The notes: a model not told the origin generated them from the sequence alone. 64,000 bases of DNA from Dendrolimus kikuchii (GCA_019925095.2 CM034392.1:3975501-4039500), one strand, 5' to 3'; numbered from the stretch's first letter, positions 35,263 through 47,565 are shown. Made by a program: numbers and translations.

Positions 35263-35815
35263 TTCCACTACATTTCTTAAATTAGAACGATCTGGCAATG
35301 TGTTTCTCACTTTATAACTCCTCTAAGTACAGAAATTGTCCATCTAATACATAAATATGCAAGACTGTTTGTTCCTGTCATGGCGTTGGGAATGTACCAA
35401 CTGTCATAAGATTTGAAATATGTACTTTCGATAACACATTTATGTAAAGGATATTTTATATCCTGAAAAAGATATAGTTCCCGCAGAATAGAGTCCGAAG
35501 TTTACGCGAATGATATCAAATAGAAACCTCCATTTCGATGTTTTATATATGAGAAAGATAAAAAAGACAAGTACACACATAGTTTACCCCAAAACTTTTG
35601 TTACAGTATATGACTGTAACCAAGAAAGGGAAGTGCTACCACTGATACGAATTCAACCTTCGTGGGGCAACTGCGGAAAGCCATTCACCAAGCCCCAATA
35701 ATGCAAGTTTAAGGCTTTATAGCTGTATCTTTAAAGGCGATTTTAATTGATACATTCGTTTTAATCGATTTGACAACCTTTCCATTATCTTATAAAGTAT
35801 ATGACTCAGTAAATA

Positions 35816-36302
35816 CAGTGTAAACTCCATATAACGACACTGAAGGGATTATGCATTTTTTGGCGTTATAGAGAGTTGTCGTTAAATGTAGATAAGTCTG
35901 TTATTTTTGTCTGACGTCTTTTGCTGCCCAGTAATTTTGTTGTATTTTTTATTTATATTTTTCGATATTGAGGCATCTTGGTGATAAAGGAAGTATTTAG
36001 AAATTTCGGTATTTCGGAATTTCTTAGAAATTTCAGTATCCATGATGCCGACATTAGAGTTTATTACAGGTTACAATATTAAAGCGATAAAAAAATGTAC
36101 ACAGCTGCGCAGTTTTTGCTAATTTTAGCAACTTAAAAAGTACTTTTTATTACTTAATTGTTGTCGTTATTGAGAGTGGGTGTAATGCATTATAGAGTGT
36201 ATCATTGTATGGGTGACAAGCTAAACCAACCAAAGCCAAGTGATTTCGGAGTTTAAGGGAGTTAGTCGTTAAATCGAGTGACGTTACATGGAGTTCACAC
36301 TG
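35816..36302. mobile_element. pogo/Tigger-like MITE (Tc1/mariner superfamily)
   Basis: 487 bp starting CAGTGTAAACTCCATATAAC and ending in its inverted match, ACGTTACATGGAGTTCACAC followed by TG. The terminal inverted repeats are ~28 bp with four mismatches. It is flanked by TA on both sides (35814-35815 and 36303-36304). No transposase remains; the 88-codon frame inside is accidental. Confidence 0.78.
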
Positions 36303-37164
36303 TATTTCACAAAAAATAAAAGTACTTTTAAGGAGACGTATCAGTGCCGATTTAAAAAGAAAAAATATTTTGAAGTTGCAAAATAAACGCAATGCATTAT
36401 TCATGTTCCATGGCATGATTACAAACGAATACAGGGTTTTGATTAATTAATATAAATACTGTGCTTGGCAGCCTGGCCCTCCTATCGTCCGTTACTTTAG
36501 TCCTTTTTACAAAATGGCGGCCTCATATAAAGCTTTATTATGTGAATCAATACATGAATCGAGAACGCGATGCTTTAGTTAGAGGGTTCTCTTTTTTATA
36601 ATAATTATTTGTATGGATGTCAGCTAGTAATTCATAACAGTATATTTTGAGGCTGATTTTTTGGAAAGGTAGAAAGAAGTGCCGAGAGTATTTAAGCTAA
36701 AATAACAAAAAGCTTTTTTCTAGTTTAATTTAAAATAATAATGATCATTATAATAGAGTAAATTTAGTATATAATTTGTTATCGTAAATGTTGATCCGAT
36801 TTGATACTGAGACTAAAGTAAGTAAGTATAAAGTGTAAGAGTGTTAAAATTCATCGAGGTACATAACATTTCGCCAAAAACAACAGTAAGTCAACAAGAA
36901 GATTTGTTCAGAACACGCAACCGAAATGCCCAATGAAGTCGATCGTATACGATTAAATAAGTTGTCCCAAATGTGTTGTATTATGTCACAACAAACGAGA
37001 GCAGTGCTCTGGATTTCACGTGCATTCTTAATTAGTCAGTGTTAACATCGTTTAAATTGAAAAAAAAAATCTTAGAAGAATAGACGTTTTCATTTTGTTG
37101 GTAATCTAGTTGCTTCGCGTTGTTACACATAAATATTCTGAAATAGTTGTAATGCTATTAAGAG

Positions 37165-38140
37165 TTTTTTTTTTATAGCTGGAGTACAGCAGACAGGCTG
37201 ACGGCCTTCCTGATAGAAAGCGGTTACCGTCGTCTATGGACGTTTGCAACACCAGAGGTGTCACTAACGCGTTGCCGGCCTCCAAGAAATTTTATGACAC
37301 CCTTTTTGAAAAACTACATATCGTAGCGCTGTGGGAAAACCTCGGCTGGCAGCTCATTCCAAGTCCCCACAGTACGCAAGAGGAACGTTCTATAGAACCA
37401 TTGCGTACATGAGCGAAGCGGCTCAAGGAACTGGGGGTGAACTCCCAACCGATAGCGAGCGGTGCGATGGTAGAAAGAGGACGAAGGCACCATTCCAAAC
37501 AGTTCTTCGGAACACTCCCCGTTATACAGTCGGTAGAATACGCAGAGAGAAGCAAAGTCTCTCCTAAGGCCAAGCGTATCTAGACCGTCTGTGAGTATGG
37601 GATCATCAACAACGCGGACGGCTCGACGTTCAATATAGTCCAGGGGGTTAAGTTTGTAGGCACGTACTCCAGCCCAAAGGTGTGAGCAGTAACTCCATAT
37701 GCGGCCTTACCTGGGCTTTATAAAGCACAAGGCGTTGCCGCGGTGTGAAGTATTGCTTGGACCGGGTTAGCACTGCCAGCTTTTTGGAGGCAAGTTTTGT
37801 CTTGCCTTCAAGATGGCCCCCCCTGAACTGTACACCGTTCACGATCTCAACACCGAGAATCCCAATACTCTTGGAGATGGTAAGGGGAGTTCCTTGGAAC
37901 TAAAGCGCTTACTCGAATGAAGTTTTTTTGGCAGAGAATACGCAGACCTGTGTCTTCTTGGGGTTGAAATGGACAAGGTTTTGTCTCCCCATTCAGAGAC
38001 TCTCTCTAAGGAATACTCTCCTTCAGACACAAGTCTAACCCGACTTTCCTCCACAAATGTTCCAATAATATTATTAACAAAGTATAAACTAAAATAATAT
38101 ATTTTTATTCTCCCAAGGTATACCACTAACACTCGTCACC
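37165..38140 (-). mobile_element. CR1/Jockey-like LINE, 3' half, frameshifted
   Basis: Minus-strand pieces of a reverse-transcriptase C-terminal region in shifting frames: NPKKTQVCVFSAKK (~37950), KTKLASKKLAVLTRSKQYFT (~37800), QVRPHME (~37700), then RRDFASLRILYRLYNGECSE and FYRTFLLRTVGTWNELPAEVF (~37350-37560). The element ends in an A tail (T run near 37165-37178 on the + strand). Several frameshifts make it a dead copy. Its last ~100 bp match the 3' ends of the 300-bp SINE-like elements. The three short minus-strand frames here are parts of this one element. Confidence 0.8.
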
Positions 38141-40027
38141 TCATATCGCCGGGGTCTTTGTTTACATTTTGTGTAAACACAGTCTCCATTAGAGAACTGA
38201 TCTATCGTCCTAGAATGACTGCTTCTTAAAATGGGCAAATTATTATATAGCAAAATAATGATCTATTAAAAGATGTTAAACAAATAAAGATAAAAAGAAA
38301 AATCAACTAAGGAAGAGGTTTATTCAAATCAAGGAGGAACTATGACTTCTGATTTAGAGTTTGATGGAGAATAATAATCTGCGAAAGTTCGTATTTAAAT
38401 ATATTTAAATTAAGTTATAAACTCAAAACTATACATGCTATACCGAAATCATAAACAATAATATTAGTTTCTACAATTGTATAAGGTCAACAATATGATA
38501 TACGTCTCTGTCTTCCTTAAAAACTGTTGAAATTTTTTTAGCATACAAAATTATTTTCAAGTTTAGAACGGTGTAAAAAATAACAATACACAAACGGGTT
38601 TTGCAGTCATAGACAACAATAAAAACTTAAGCCGTTGCACACTTAATTATTTATTGTTTCAAAAGATTTAAAAGGTTTCTCACTAAATTTCTTAATTCAT
38701 GTTATTTTATTCCTTAATTCTGTTTATATTAACCCGTTTATCTAAATTTTATTGAAGTCGAGTAAATTGAAAGAATCAATCAATAAGAAATCTGCCAAAA
38801 CTGTGTTGCCTCACGCATGTGAAGTGTTCTGTAATGACGATGAACTTCCACTGTTTTTGCAATTTGTGCACAGAATCCTTATATTCGAAAGCTCAGAAGA
38901 TCAACAAGCAGATGTTAAAGCAAATAAATCTATGTTAAAACATGTATATGACATAGTTTAGAGTTTGTGATTCTAATGAAGGACCACCCTAAGAGCAAAT
39001 AGTCAAATCATTGCTATCAGATAATACAAAACATTACTATTATACAGACTACAAAATAAGCACGTAATTGACTATTGAACATGTCTGTTATTCATGTACA
39101 ATTTAACATCAAGAGACCAAGTCTTTGAGGCATTCATACTCGCAACAGTGGTATAATGATGCGTCATCATCATACGTAGACCAGAATGACTGGAACCGTC
39201 CTTGAAAGATTCTTAATTCAAAATTCTCAAGAAGCGTCTTATTCGAGAGGTCTTCATATAAATGTTATATAATAAAGCCTTATTTGTTTATGGTCAAGGA
39301 TGAGTTCGGAGTTTAATTGTATTTTGTGTACAAAAGAATTTTGTTTGTATGCATGAATATGTGAAATATATTTTTCACATACTCATCCGCATTTGCGTAT
39401 ATGTGTTTTATATACAATATGAATTATTAGACATTTGTTTTATAAACTGCTTCCTCTTATAAAAATAGAGTCGTTTTGGATTACAGTTTTTTTGTTAGCT
39501 GATGACGAGGCATCCTAATGTTAACATTGGCTCATATTTATCTTCCATTTTAGCGGTTTCCGAGTTTGTTCCCAACTTATTAGTCTTTTTGAAGAGACTA
39601 GCAATTTTATACTTAGTTTTTTAGTAACTGATAACCGCGATGATACGAATATTTGCTAATGAAGTTAAATGCAATGATAAGGTAATATTGTATGGATTGA
39701 GTGAGCAATTAAAATATCTGCAGAGGTATATGCTTATTTACCGGAAGACATTGGTTTCTCGAGTAATATTTCAAATGGAGCGTGTCTTTTATGCAAATGT
39801 GTATAGGCTGACAGCAATAATTTCCCAACCAGGAAAATAACAACCCATGCATAAAGAGACATGGAAGAGTAGTGCTTTTTTGCTCGTTTATTCATATAAA
39901 ATATACAGCGCATGGGTGAAACAAAAGCGACTTATTTCTACTGTTTTTATTATTCTAACATATAAAATATTGTCGTATTTATGACACAATAAACTAAAAT
40001 AAGCATTGTTCTTGTAAAGAAGTCGAA
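38141..40027. other. 29-kb intron, no feature seen
   Basis: AT-rich with short unsupported frames at 38752 and 39640. Confidence 0.5.
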
Positions 40028-40135
40028 GGGGGTTGCCTGGAAGAGATCGCTTTAAGCGATAAGGCCGCCCTTTGTTCAACATTTACTGTACTTAGTTTTA
40101 ATTTTTGGTAAACAATAAAGTGTTTTCATTCATTC
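40028..40135 (+). mobile_element. LINE 3' tail with GTTGCCTGGAAGAGATCGCT module (copy 2)
   Basis: Same module as 34618-34756 (GATCGCTTTAAGCGATAAGG, AAACAATAAAGTGTTTTC, ATTC tail). Confidence 0.65.
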
Positions 40136-40294
40136 GAACTTAATTGTTGTGGTTAAAAGTAATTAAGCAAGAGATTGATGTTTCACCATCCCTTTCCAAC
40201 ATGCTTTCAACGCCATAGGTAAAAATAGTTCAGATGTTTTTTGTAGCTATTTTAATATGGTTCCTATATGTATTGCAAGTTATTTAATATTCTG

Positions 40295-40565
40295 TTTTTT
40301 TAAAGTTTAAGGCTTGGCAACGAGGCCTTTAAGCCAGACGCCGTCGTATTGTAAGCTACAGTCGACGTCATTCAACGGAGTTCTTGTGAAAACTCGAAAG
40401 GCCACATTTGGCTATATAGTTCACATTTCTCGTAAAAACACATAATTACTACTCAAAAACTATCAATATCCTACAACTATTTTTCATTTTCGAGTAATTT
40501 TACACATTTTTAGAAAATAAAACTGCACAGCACAACGTCCCCTTTCAGTTCCCGCCAAAAACTCC
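40295..40565 (-). mobile_element. Two-tailed retroposon family, copy 3 (tail A)
   Basis: Sense minus with tail A ending in an A run (T run at 40295-40301). A short TATTCTG repeat is present on both sides. Confidence 0.82.
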
Positions 40566-41211
40566 TTATTATTCTGACGTTGAATGCTTAATGCAGATTA
40601 ATGATGAGCTAGAGACTTGTTACGAACACTCTTCACAATTTAAAAATCGAATAGAAGAGTTCGGAAATCGGATTTGAAATTAGAAATTCCAGTCTGCAGA
40701 TTTCACTGCGAGCGTGAACTTTTTGCATGATTTCATTCGAATCAGAAATCTATAATTGTGAAATAGTTATCTATCTGTAGTCTATTGTATTGTTCTTGGA
40801 TTCCTTTAAGCTAGTTTGAAATCTTACCAACAAGATCGGTATGCGTTGTAATGTTGTAACGAACGTAAAGGTCACTGACATTTAGGCGGTACTTTCGTTA
40901 TTGTCTTAAAATATTAGTGTAATACAGTATTATTGTCTCTTCTTACTTTATCTAGTTATAGTCTGTTAATGCCGACATAGCACGTCATCGGTGTTCGGCG
41001 AATTTTGTCCAATTTTTCAAGCGGTTATAAGGAAAACGAACGATGGCAGGCATCTGCGAGTCAATAAACCTCTTTTCAATATTAAAAACATAAAAAAAAT
41101 TGACATTTAATATTTCAATATGTAGGTATGGTATATCTCTAGCCTTAGTACTTTGTGAGATAATGTGCTTCTTTAGACTTCTATATTACTGGACTGTAAA
41201 TATTTTAATAA

Positions 41212-41526
41212 GTAGTAGTAGAATTAGCCACAAAGGCAGGTAAAGGAATCGTGTCTATACAGGCAATTCTGATATATAAGTCTGCGTATAGATAGGTAGG
41301 TAGTTGAATTGTAGGCTACAAGTGACGCCATTCAACGGAGTTCTTGTGAAAACTCGAAAGGCCGCATTTGATTATACAGTTCACGTATCTCACAAAAACA
41401 CAATTACTACTAAAAACTATCAATATACTCCAACTATTGTTAAATTTTAGAGTAATTTCACACATTTTTAGAAAACAAACAACAGCACAACAGCACAATG
41501 TCCCCTTTCAGTTTCCGCCAAAACTC
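41212..41526 (-). mobile_element. Two-tailed retroposon family, copy 4 (tail B)
   Basis: Sense minus with tail B (TTTACCTGCCTTTGTGGCTA then CTA repeats). An 11-bp duplication TATTTTAATAA occurs at 41201-41211 and 41527-41537. Confidence 0.85.
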
Positions 41527-41619
41527 TATTTTAATAATATAAATAATACGAGACAGAGATAATAGAAAAATATACATATAATCGAAAGAAACGAAATGAC
41601 AGATACAAAAAAAATTAAC

Positions 41620-41708
41620 ATTATTCGCCCCAAAGGCAGGCAAAGGAACGTAGTCCATATAGCCTTGTTTGATGTTAAGTTTTCGGTACAGCTTAGGCGA
41701 ATAAAAAA
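41620..41708 (-). mobile_element. Isolated tail-B sequence without the retroposon head
   Basis: The + strand reads ATTCGCCCCAAAGGCAGGCA then AAGGAACGTAGTCCATATAG, matching tail B of the retroposons at 17206 and 41212, but none of their body follows. This indicates tail B belongs to an independent element from which it was borrowed. Confidence 0.6.
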
Positions 41709-42707
41709 ACATTCATGTTCTAAATCTACATATAAAATTTTAGACTTGCCATTTCTTTACATTGAAGCTATTTAAAAAACAACTAAAATAGACTATATAA
41801 ACAACGGAGAACACGATGCATTTTTTTATATTTCTTGTTTATCTGTTTGTTCGGTATTCACGTAAAAACTGCTGGGCCGATGTCGATGCGGTTATCGCTG
41901 ATCGACAGAAAATGCTTAGACATAAAATCTGCGCCACTTTTGATCCCGCAAATCCCGCGAGAATGTTTCGGGGAATGATTGAAAATGACCAGGTTAAAAA
42001 AGATAAAATGAATTCCAATGTGATTTTTTCACTGATCGATAGCAAAGTTTATGTAATAAAATGTGTGGTATTTTTTATCCCGGTTATCACGCGGGATTTT
42101 TCCCGGAAGCGGTTTGTAGTTGTTCGGGTGCATAAAAATTAGTTTATTCCGACACAGTTTTCACTAAAACGGTAGTTTACATTCTTTTTAAAATGCCGCG
42201 TTACATTGTGTCCCGGGAATCCCGCGGGAATTTCAAGTCAAGCATGGCCGAAGTCGCGGGCATTTCCTAGTTTCTAATATTATTCGTGGTCAGTATGAAA
42301 TAATGTCAAAAGACATTAAAACCTTTGTTGGAGATTCCAACAGCTGTGACATGGACGACAGATGGCGGAGTCAGACCACAAGGTTCCTTTTTTACCTTTA
42401 AGGATCGAAATATTAACAATATTTTCATTTTATCAATTAAATATCAGTCACGGTTATTGCTTCTTGGTCAGGTCTTGGTCAGGTGCTGCGTGTGCACTCA
42501 ATAAGGAAGTCCAAGTCTATTGCTGAACACAATGGCTTTGCCACATGCGAAAATTATCATAATGATGTTCATTTACATCTATTGTTACTACTGAAAGAGG
42601 TTGTGCAACTTATGCATGAAATAACCTAATTCGACGTCACTTAAATCTTATATTTTACGGTTCCGTACCCATTGTAGCTAAAACGGAACTATAATATAAT
42701 TGACATA

Positions 42708-42976
42708 GAGTTTTCGGCGGGAACTGAAAGGAGACGTTGTGTTGTGCAGTTTTATTTTCTAAAAATGTGTAAATTACTCTAAAATAAACAATAGTTGTAG
42801 GATATTGATAGTTTTTGAGTAATAATTATGTGTTTTTGCGAGAAACGTGAACTATGTAGCTAAATGTGGCCTTTCGAATTTTCACAAGAACACCGTTGAA
42901 TAACGTCGATTGTAGCCTACAATACAACGGCGCCTGGCTTAAAGGCCTAGTTGCCAAGCCTTAAACATAAAAAAAT
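42708..42976 (+). mobile_element. Two-tailed retroposon family, copy 5 (tail A)
   Basis: Sense plus, tail A ending in an A run. A 14-bp duplication ATATAATTGACATA at 42694-42707 and 42977-42990. Confidence 0.86.
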
Positions 42977-43469
42977 ATATAATTGACATATCCGCACACG
43001 GATTTGTCCATCTGTCTATGTACAAATGTAACAACAATTTGTCTGAAACAACTGAGTCATGAATGAAATTTTGCAGATATATGTATCCTATATGCCAGTG
43101 TACAATGTGTAGCCGCACGATTTACCAAAGCAAGATACACACCGGTCCAGCCGAGTATGAAATCAGTACGCTCGCGCCGGTGTGTACATGCAATATCAAA
43201 ATTTACTATGACGAATCATCATTTGTCTACGGCCAACCACCAACTTTCAAGAAATTCACCACGGAACGAAGACGAACGATTGTACGCGCAACAAAAAAGT
43301 ATTGTAAATCGCATAATATTAAAATATACGCATCTCTCGAGCAAAAGGTGCTTCATTGAAGACTTCTTACGCTTCACAACGTTTTAGTGAAATCGCGAAT
43401 AAAATAACAATTGAGAATGGCCGGCATACAGAGAGCTGAAGAAATATTTCAGTGTAATAAGTCGAGCGG

Positions 43470-43665
43470 GATAGCGTTAGTCAGGAGACCAAAAGCAATG
43501 CCTTCCGCCGATTCCAATTACAAATATGACAAGTATCAAAATAAAGTGCAACTTTATACTATATACCTTACAACTACCAGTACATTTAGACATGTGTCAA
43601 TTTCACTAAGCGACTCTACAAAATCGTTTAGGCAGAGGGCCTTTATTTAAAAAGAACGCTAAAAT
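43470..43665. mobile_element. Diverged copy of the 56.2-kb MITE
   Basis: Colinear with 56230-56392 through CAAATATGACAAGTAT, CCAGTACATTTAGACATGTG and CAATTTCACTAAGCGACTCT. Its ends are worn. The 79-codon frame over it is spurious. Confidence 0.5.
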
Positions 43666-44189
43666 CAAATAACATGAAAACTTAATGACGAAAATACGCC
43701 ATTATGATCCATTGTTGTCTTCTGAAAACCAATTATATCATCTATGGAGTAGAAAGTAGCAAGATAGAAAAGTGAATGTTTCGAAAATGATTACTTCATT
43801 GTCACTTGCGAGTGCGACTCAATAAATGCACATTAATGTAGTCGTAAAATTAATCTAATATCCTGCATAGAGCTAGTTCTGTCGAGTAGGAAATGTTAAG
43901 AAATATGGCTGTTCTACTACTTTTCATTATATCATATCACATACGGCCATATGTTGGATCGTGAGGATTATTTTATCAATAAATGTTGGCGATTATTTAA
44001 GTTTGTTTTATTTAAATATTTATAACGAACGAGCCAAGCGCACACAATACAGTCACGAGAAAAGAGAAGGCTTGAAGTACAACGTCAGAAGGCGCTGTCG
44101 TCGCATGACATTTTGTCTTTTGGATAGTGGGATAGTTCCTTTTGCTTACACCATTAGGTGTAAGCAATAGGATCCTGACAACAGGGCCC

Positions 44190-44545
44190 TTTTTTTGGCC
44201 AGGGGAAATCCGTCTGAGGACTAAGCCGCGACAGGCACAGAAGCCTGGGGGGATAATTCGCGACCCGTGAGTGTGGGATTCGCCAGATCGGAGGTGGCAC
44301 TAGCGTGCCCAGTCAGAACTGGTGCCACGCTATTGTCACTCCCCAGTTAGGGATACCCACTGAAACCCCTGGATGTTCCGTCATGCACCTTATGCCAGGG
44401 CTACGGGTAAATGGGATACACAGCTCCGCAATGCCCTGGCAGGCGGGGGCCACCCTCACGAGGCCTCTTCCAATGCCGGGGGATTACACCCCCGCCATCG
44501 TCCATGTCTAGTCCGGGCGTCGGGCGGTCTGTAACGCGCATCTTT
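44190..44545. mobile_element. Relative of the 27.5-kb insert
   Basis: Shares GGGGAAATCCGTCTGAGGAC, GATACCCACTGAAACCCCTG and CACCTTATGCCAGGGCTACG with 27482-28020, but the second half differs, so the two are chimeric or one has an internal insert. Confidence 0.55.
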
Positions 44546-44722
44546 ACAACAGAGCCGGTCTAACACAATGCAACTATAGTAATTACACAGGTAAAATGTT
44601 CAACTCTTATACTGTTTCCAAGCGTTTATTTCACTTATGACGTTTGCACGTCTGTCAAGTTACATATTTCTTGACATAACATAATTATCATAATTTATTG
44701 TTGTCGGTGACGTAATATAGTA

Positions 44723-44993
44723 TTTTTTTTGGTTTTATGGCTTGGCAACTAGGCCTTTAAGCCAGGCGCAATTGTATTGTTGGCTACAATCGACGCCGTA
44801 TAATGGAGTTCTTGTGAAAACTCGAAAAGCCACATTTGACTATACAGTTCACATTTTTCACAAAAACACATAATTACTACTCAAAAACTCTTAATATCCT
44901 ACAACTATTGTTCATTTTAGAGAGATTTTACACATTTTTAGATAATAAAACTGCACAGCACAACGTCCCCTTTCAGTTCCTGCCAAAAACTCC
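44723..44993 (-). mobile_element. Two-tailed retroposon family, copy 6 (tail A)
   Basis: Sense minus. A 12-bp duplication CGTAATATAGTA at 44711-44722 and 44994-45005. Confidence 0.86.
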
Positions 44994-45014
44994 CGTAATA
45001 TAGTAATGTTCTGT

Positions 45015-45282
45015 TTTTTTATGTTTAAGGCTTGGCAACTAGGCCTTTAAGCCAGGCACCGTTGTATTGTAGGCTACAATCGACGTCATTCAACGGAGTT
45101 CTTGTGAAAACTCGAAAGGCCACATTTGGCTATATAGTTCACATTTCACGCAAAAACTCATAATTACTACGCAAAAACTAACAATATCCTACAACTATTG
45201 TTCATTTTAGAGTAATTTTATACATTTTTATAAAATAAAACTGCACAGCACAACGTCTCCTTTCAGTTCCCGCCAAAAACTC
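45015..45282 (-). mobile_element. Two-tailed retroposon family, copy 7 (tail A)
   Basis: Sense minus. A 13-bp duplication AGTAATGTTCTGT at 45002-45014 and 45283-45295. Its left duplication overlaps the right duplication of copy 6. Confidence 0.86.
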
Positions 45283-45599
45283 AGTAATGTTCTGTAAGTC
45301 ACGTAAGGCACAGACTATTAAACCATCGACAGTATTCGTAAATAAATAGAAAGTAATCGATTTGAAAATAAAAAATGTTCTGCTTTAAAGTAACATAATT
45401 GATTAAAACTTATTTATAAATGAGGTCCATTTTTATAAGTAATCGAGTCGGTAACGGATTAGGACATTACTAATTGATCCGTCATCGAGCTGTTAAAAGT
45501 AAAATAAATGCTTGGAAAGGGCATAGTGATATGTATGGCGACCATTGTTAAACATTTATTTGTTTCGTGATTTCATTAGACAAATGTGTAGCGACATAT

Positions 45600-45688
45600 G
45601 GTCTTGTTCATAGAGAGAAAGTTTGAACGCTTCTTTAAGAACCATAAAGAAGTGTTAAAACTTACTCTAACTCTCTATGAATAAGACC
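45600..45688. mobile_element. 89-bp hairpin MITE (pre-miRNA-like)
   Basis: GGTCTTGTTCATAGAGAG pairs with CTCTCTATGAATAAGACC with one mismatch, and the inner AAGTTTGAACGCTTCTTTA with TAAAGAAGTGTTAAAACTT with three. The whole element is one imperfect hairpin with a small apical loop. Confidence 0.75.
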
Positions 45689-46774
45689 GATAATACACAT
45701 ACATAAACTCAGTAGTTTTGGAGTAAAATGGCTGTAACATGAATAGACAAAAAGACTGAAGTACATATGCGCTCCGTTATTGACAAAAAGCTTACGAAAC
45801 CTTACAAACTCCTCTAAAACAATATTAACGATTATTGACTAAGGTCAGTGCCTACGGAATTATTGATTTTGAAAGCAAAGCAACTAGGTCACATTCATAT
45901 TATAGGTACCTATAGTAAAGCAATGAAAGGAATCACTATTTCATTGTTGCAACCCGAATCGACCTACTTCGTCCATTGGGTTACAAATACAGGCCATACA
46001 TACGTTTAATTGTACAAGCAAAATAAGGTTACTTATACTGGGGTAAATTTTTCTAAACAATAATAATAATCGGCCAAGTGCGTGTCTGACGCACAATGAA
46101 GGATTCCGTAATGAGTGACAAACTTCTAATGACGTTGCGAAAAAATAACATGTAATTGAGAAAAGAAAAATGACACGTTGCGAAACGGCGGTAAATTACA
46201 TTAGGCACTCATAGAGTAAATAATAATCATAAACAAAATTAAAAAGAACAAGTTGGGGGTAAACTAAATAATAACTATGACATTTGACATATTTGTCATC
46301 CGCGTGATCACGACTTCTAAAAAGTGACCGAAATGTAGACATAAAAATCATTGGATAAAATGCCGCGCTTAAAATCGTTAATACGTAGTTGAAGTGAAAT
46401 GAAAAATGAATCCATTTATCTACAGAATTATTATATAGTAAGATAAATAGACTAAAACTTTTGGCACTAAGTACATTATATACCTATAGTTATGGTTGAA
46501 ATGGTACTGAAGTAACTTAAATTCTGTTACCAAACACTCTTACGACAAATATCACGTGACAAGAAATTGTAGGTATATCATATTTATATGAAAACAAATA
46601 CAGCAGATGTAGGTCAGGCAGTATCATATCGATTGCAACCAACCACGGTGGTTTACTGAATGGAAAAATCAATATTAGCACTGAAAGTGGAACGATGTGG
46701 TAGTACATACATTTCTGTACTAGAGAAGCATTTTCTTAATTTCATAACAGTATTCTATAGCGGCATAATCTGTA
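45689..46774. other. 29-kb intron, no feature seen
   Basis: AT-rich with only short unsupported frames. Confidence 0.45.
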
Positions 46775-47092
46775 TATTTTTTTTTATTGCAGGAGCTCAG
46801 CAGACAGGCAGACGGCCCACTTGATGTTAAGCGGTTACCATCGCCTATAGACCTTTGCAACACCAAAGGTGCTACAAATGCGCTGCTGCTCTCTTAAGGG
46901 AAACTGGACTCTGATCACTAATGCCGGAACACAACTCATAGTTATTATGGCGACATACTTTAGACCAGGGGTGGTAGCCATCCAGTCGGGCAAATGCCCT
47001 ACCACCTGGCTGTAGGTTATTTTGTCGCCTCTTACGACAGGCCGCCCGGCCGCAGGAAAATTGTATTCTTTCTCTGTTACTGCACGGATAAA
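46775..47092 (-). mobile_element. 300-bp SINE-like element (copy 7)
   Basis: Full-length-like copy, sense minus, T-rich at its left end. It forms a head-to-head pair with the copy at 47115. Confidence 0.8.
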
Positions 47093-47114
47093 ACTGTATG
47101 ACGTGACGTCACGA

Positions 47115-47415
47115 TTTCTCCGTGCAAGAACGGAAAAGAATACTAATTCCTGCAGCCGGGCGGTCTATCGTAACAGGCGAAAAAGCAACTCACAGCCAGG
47201 TGGTGGGGCATTTGCCCGACTGGATGGCTACCACCCCTGTTCCAGGGTATGCCGCCCTAACAACTTTGAGTTGTGTGCCAGGTTCCAGTTTCTCCGTCAA
47301 GGCCGGCAGCACATTGCCAGCACCTCTGGTATTGCTAATGTTTATTAGGCGACGGTAAACACTTTCCATCACAGTTGGGCCATTAGCCCGTCTGCTGTGC
47401 TTCAGCAATAAAAAA
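47115..47415 (+). mobile_element. 300-bp SINE-like element (copy 8)
   Basis: Opposite orientation to its neighbour, more diverged, ends AGCAATAAAAAAAAA. Only ~22 bp separate the two 5' ends, so transcripts through both would fold back. Confidence 0.75.
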
Positions 47416-47461
47416 AAATTACGATGAGATGCGAGGATTATGAGGTATCCACGTTTTGTTT

Positions 47462-47565
47462 TTTCCAAAATGCATCCACTGCTGGACGTAGGCCTCGCCA
47501 AGTTTCTGCCACCCATCCCGGTTCTCCGTTGTCGATCGGGTTGGAGGGCATCCTGCACTAGTTTT
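47462..47565 (-). mobile_element. LINE 3' fragment (same family as 17.1 kb)
   Basis: Contains CCACTGCTGGACGTAGGCCT on the + strand, matching the fragment at 17.1 kb. It is a short decayed piece lying just right of a SINE-like copy. Confidence 0.6.

Noticed and set aside
37292..38132. Three separate short minus-strand genes
   Set aside because: All are pieces of one frameshifted LINE reverse transcriptase.
41816..42142. Plus-strand 108-codon frame
   Set aside because: The sequence (ACGTAAAAACTGCTGGGCCG) resembles the start region of Helitron-like repeats; the frame is probably accidental. I could not set element ends.
43063..43387. Two overlapping plus-strand frames of 98 and 76 codons
   Set aside because: They overlap in different frames in AT-rich intron, with no motif; a TACACACCGG inverted pair nearby (~43135-43190) was too short to support an element.
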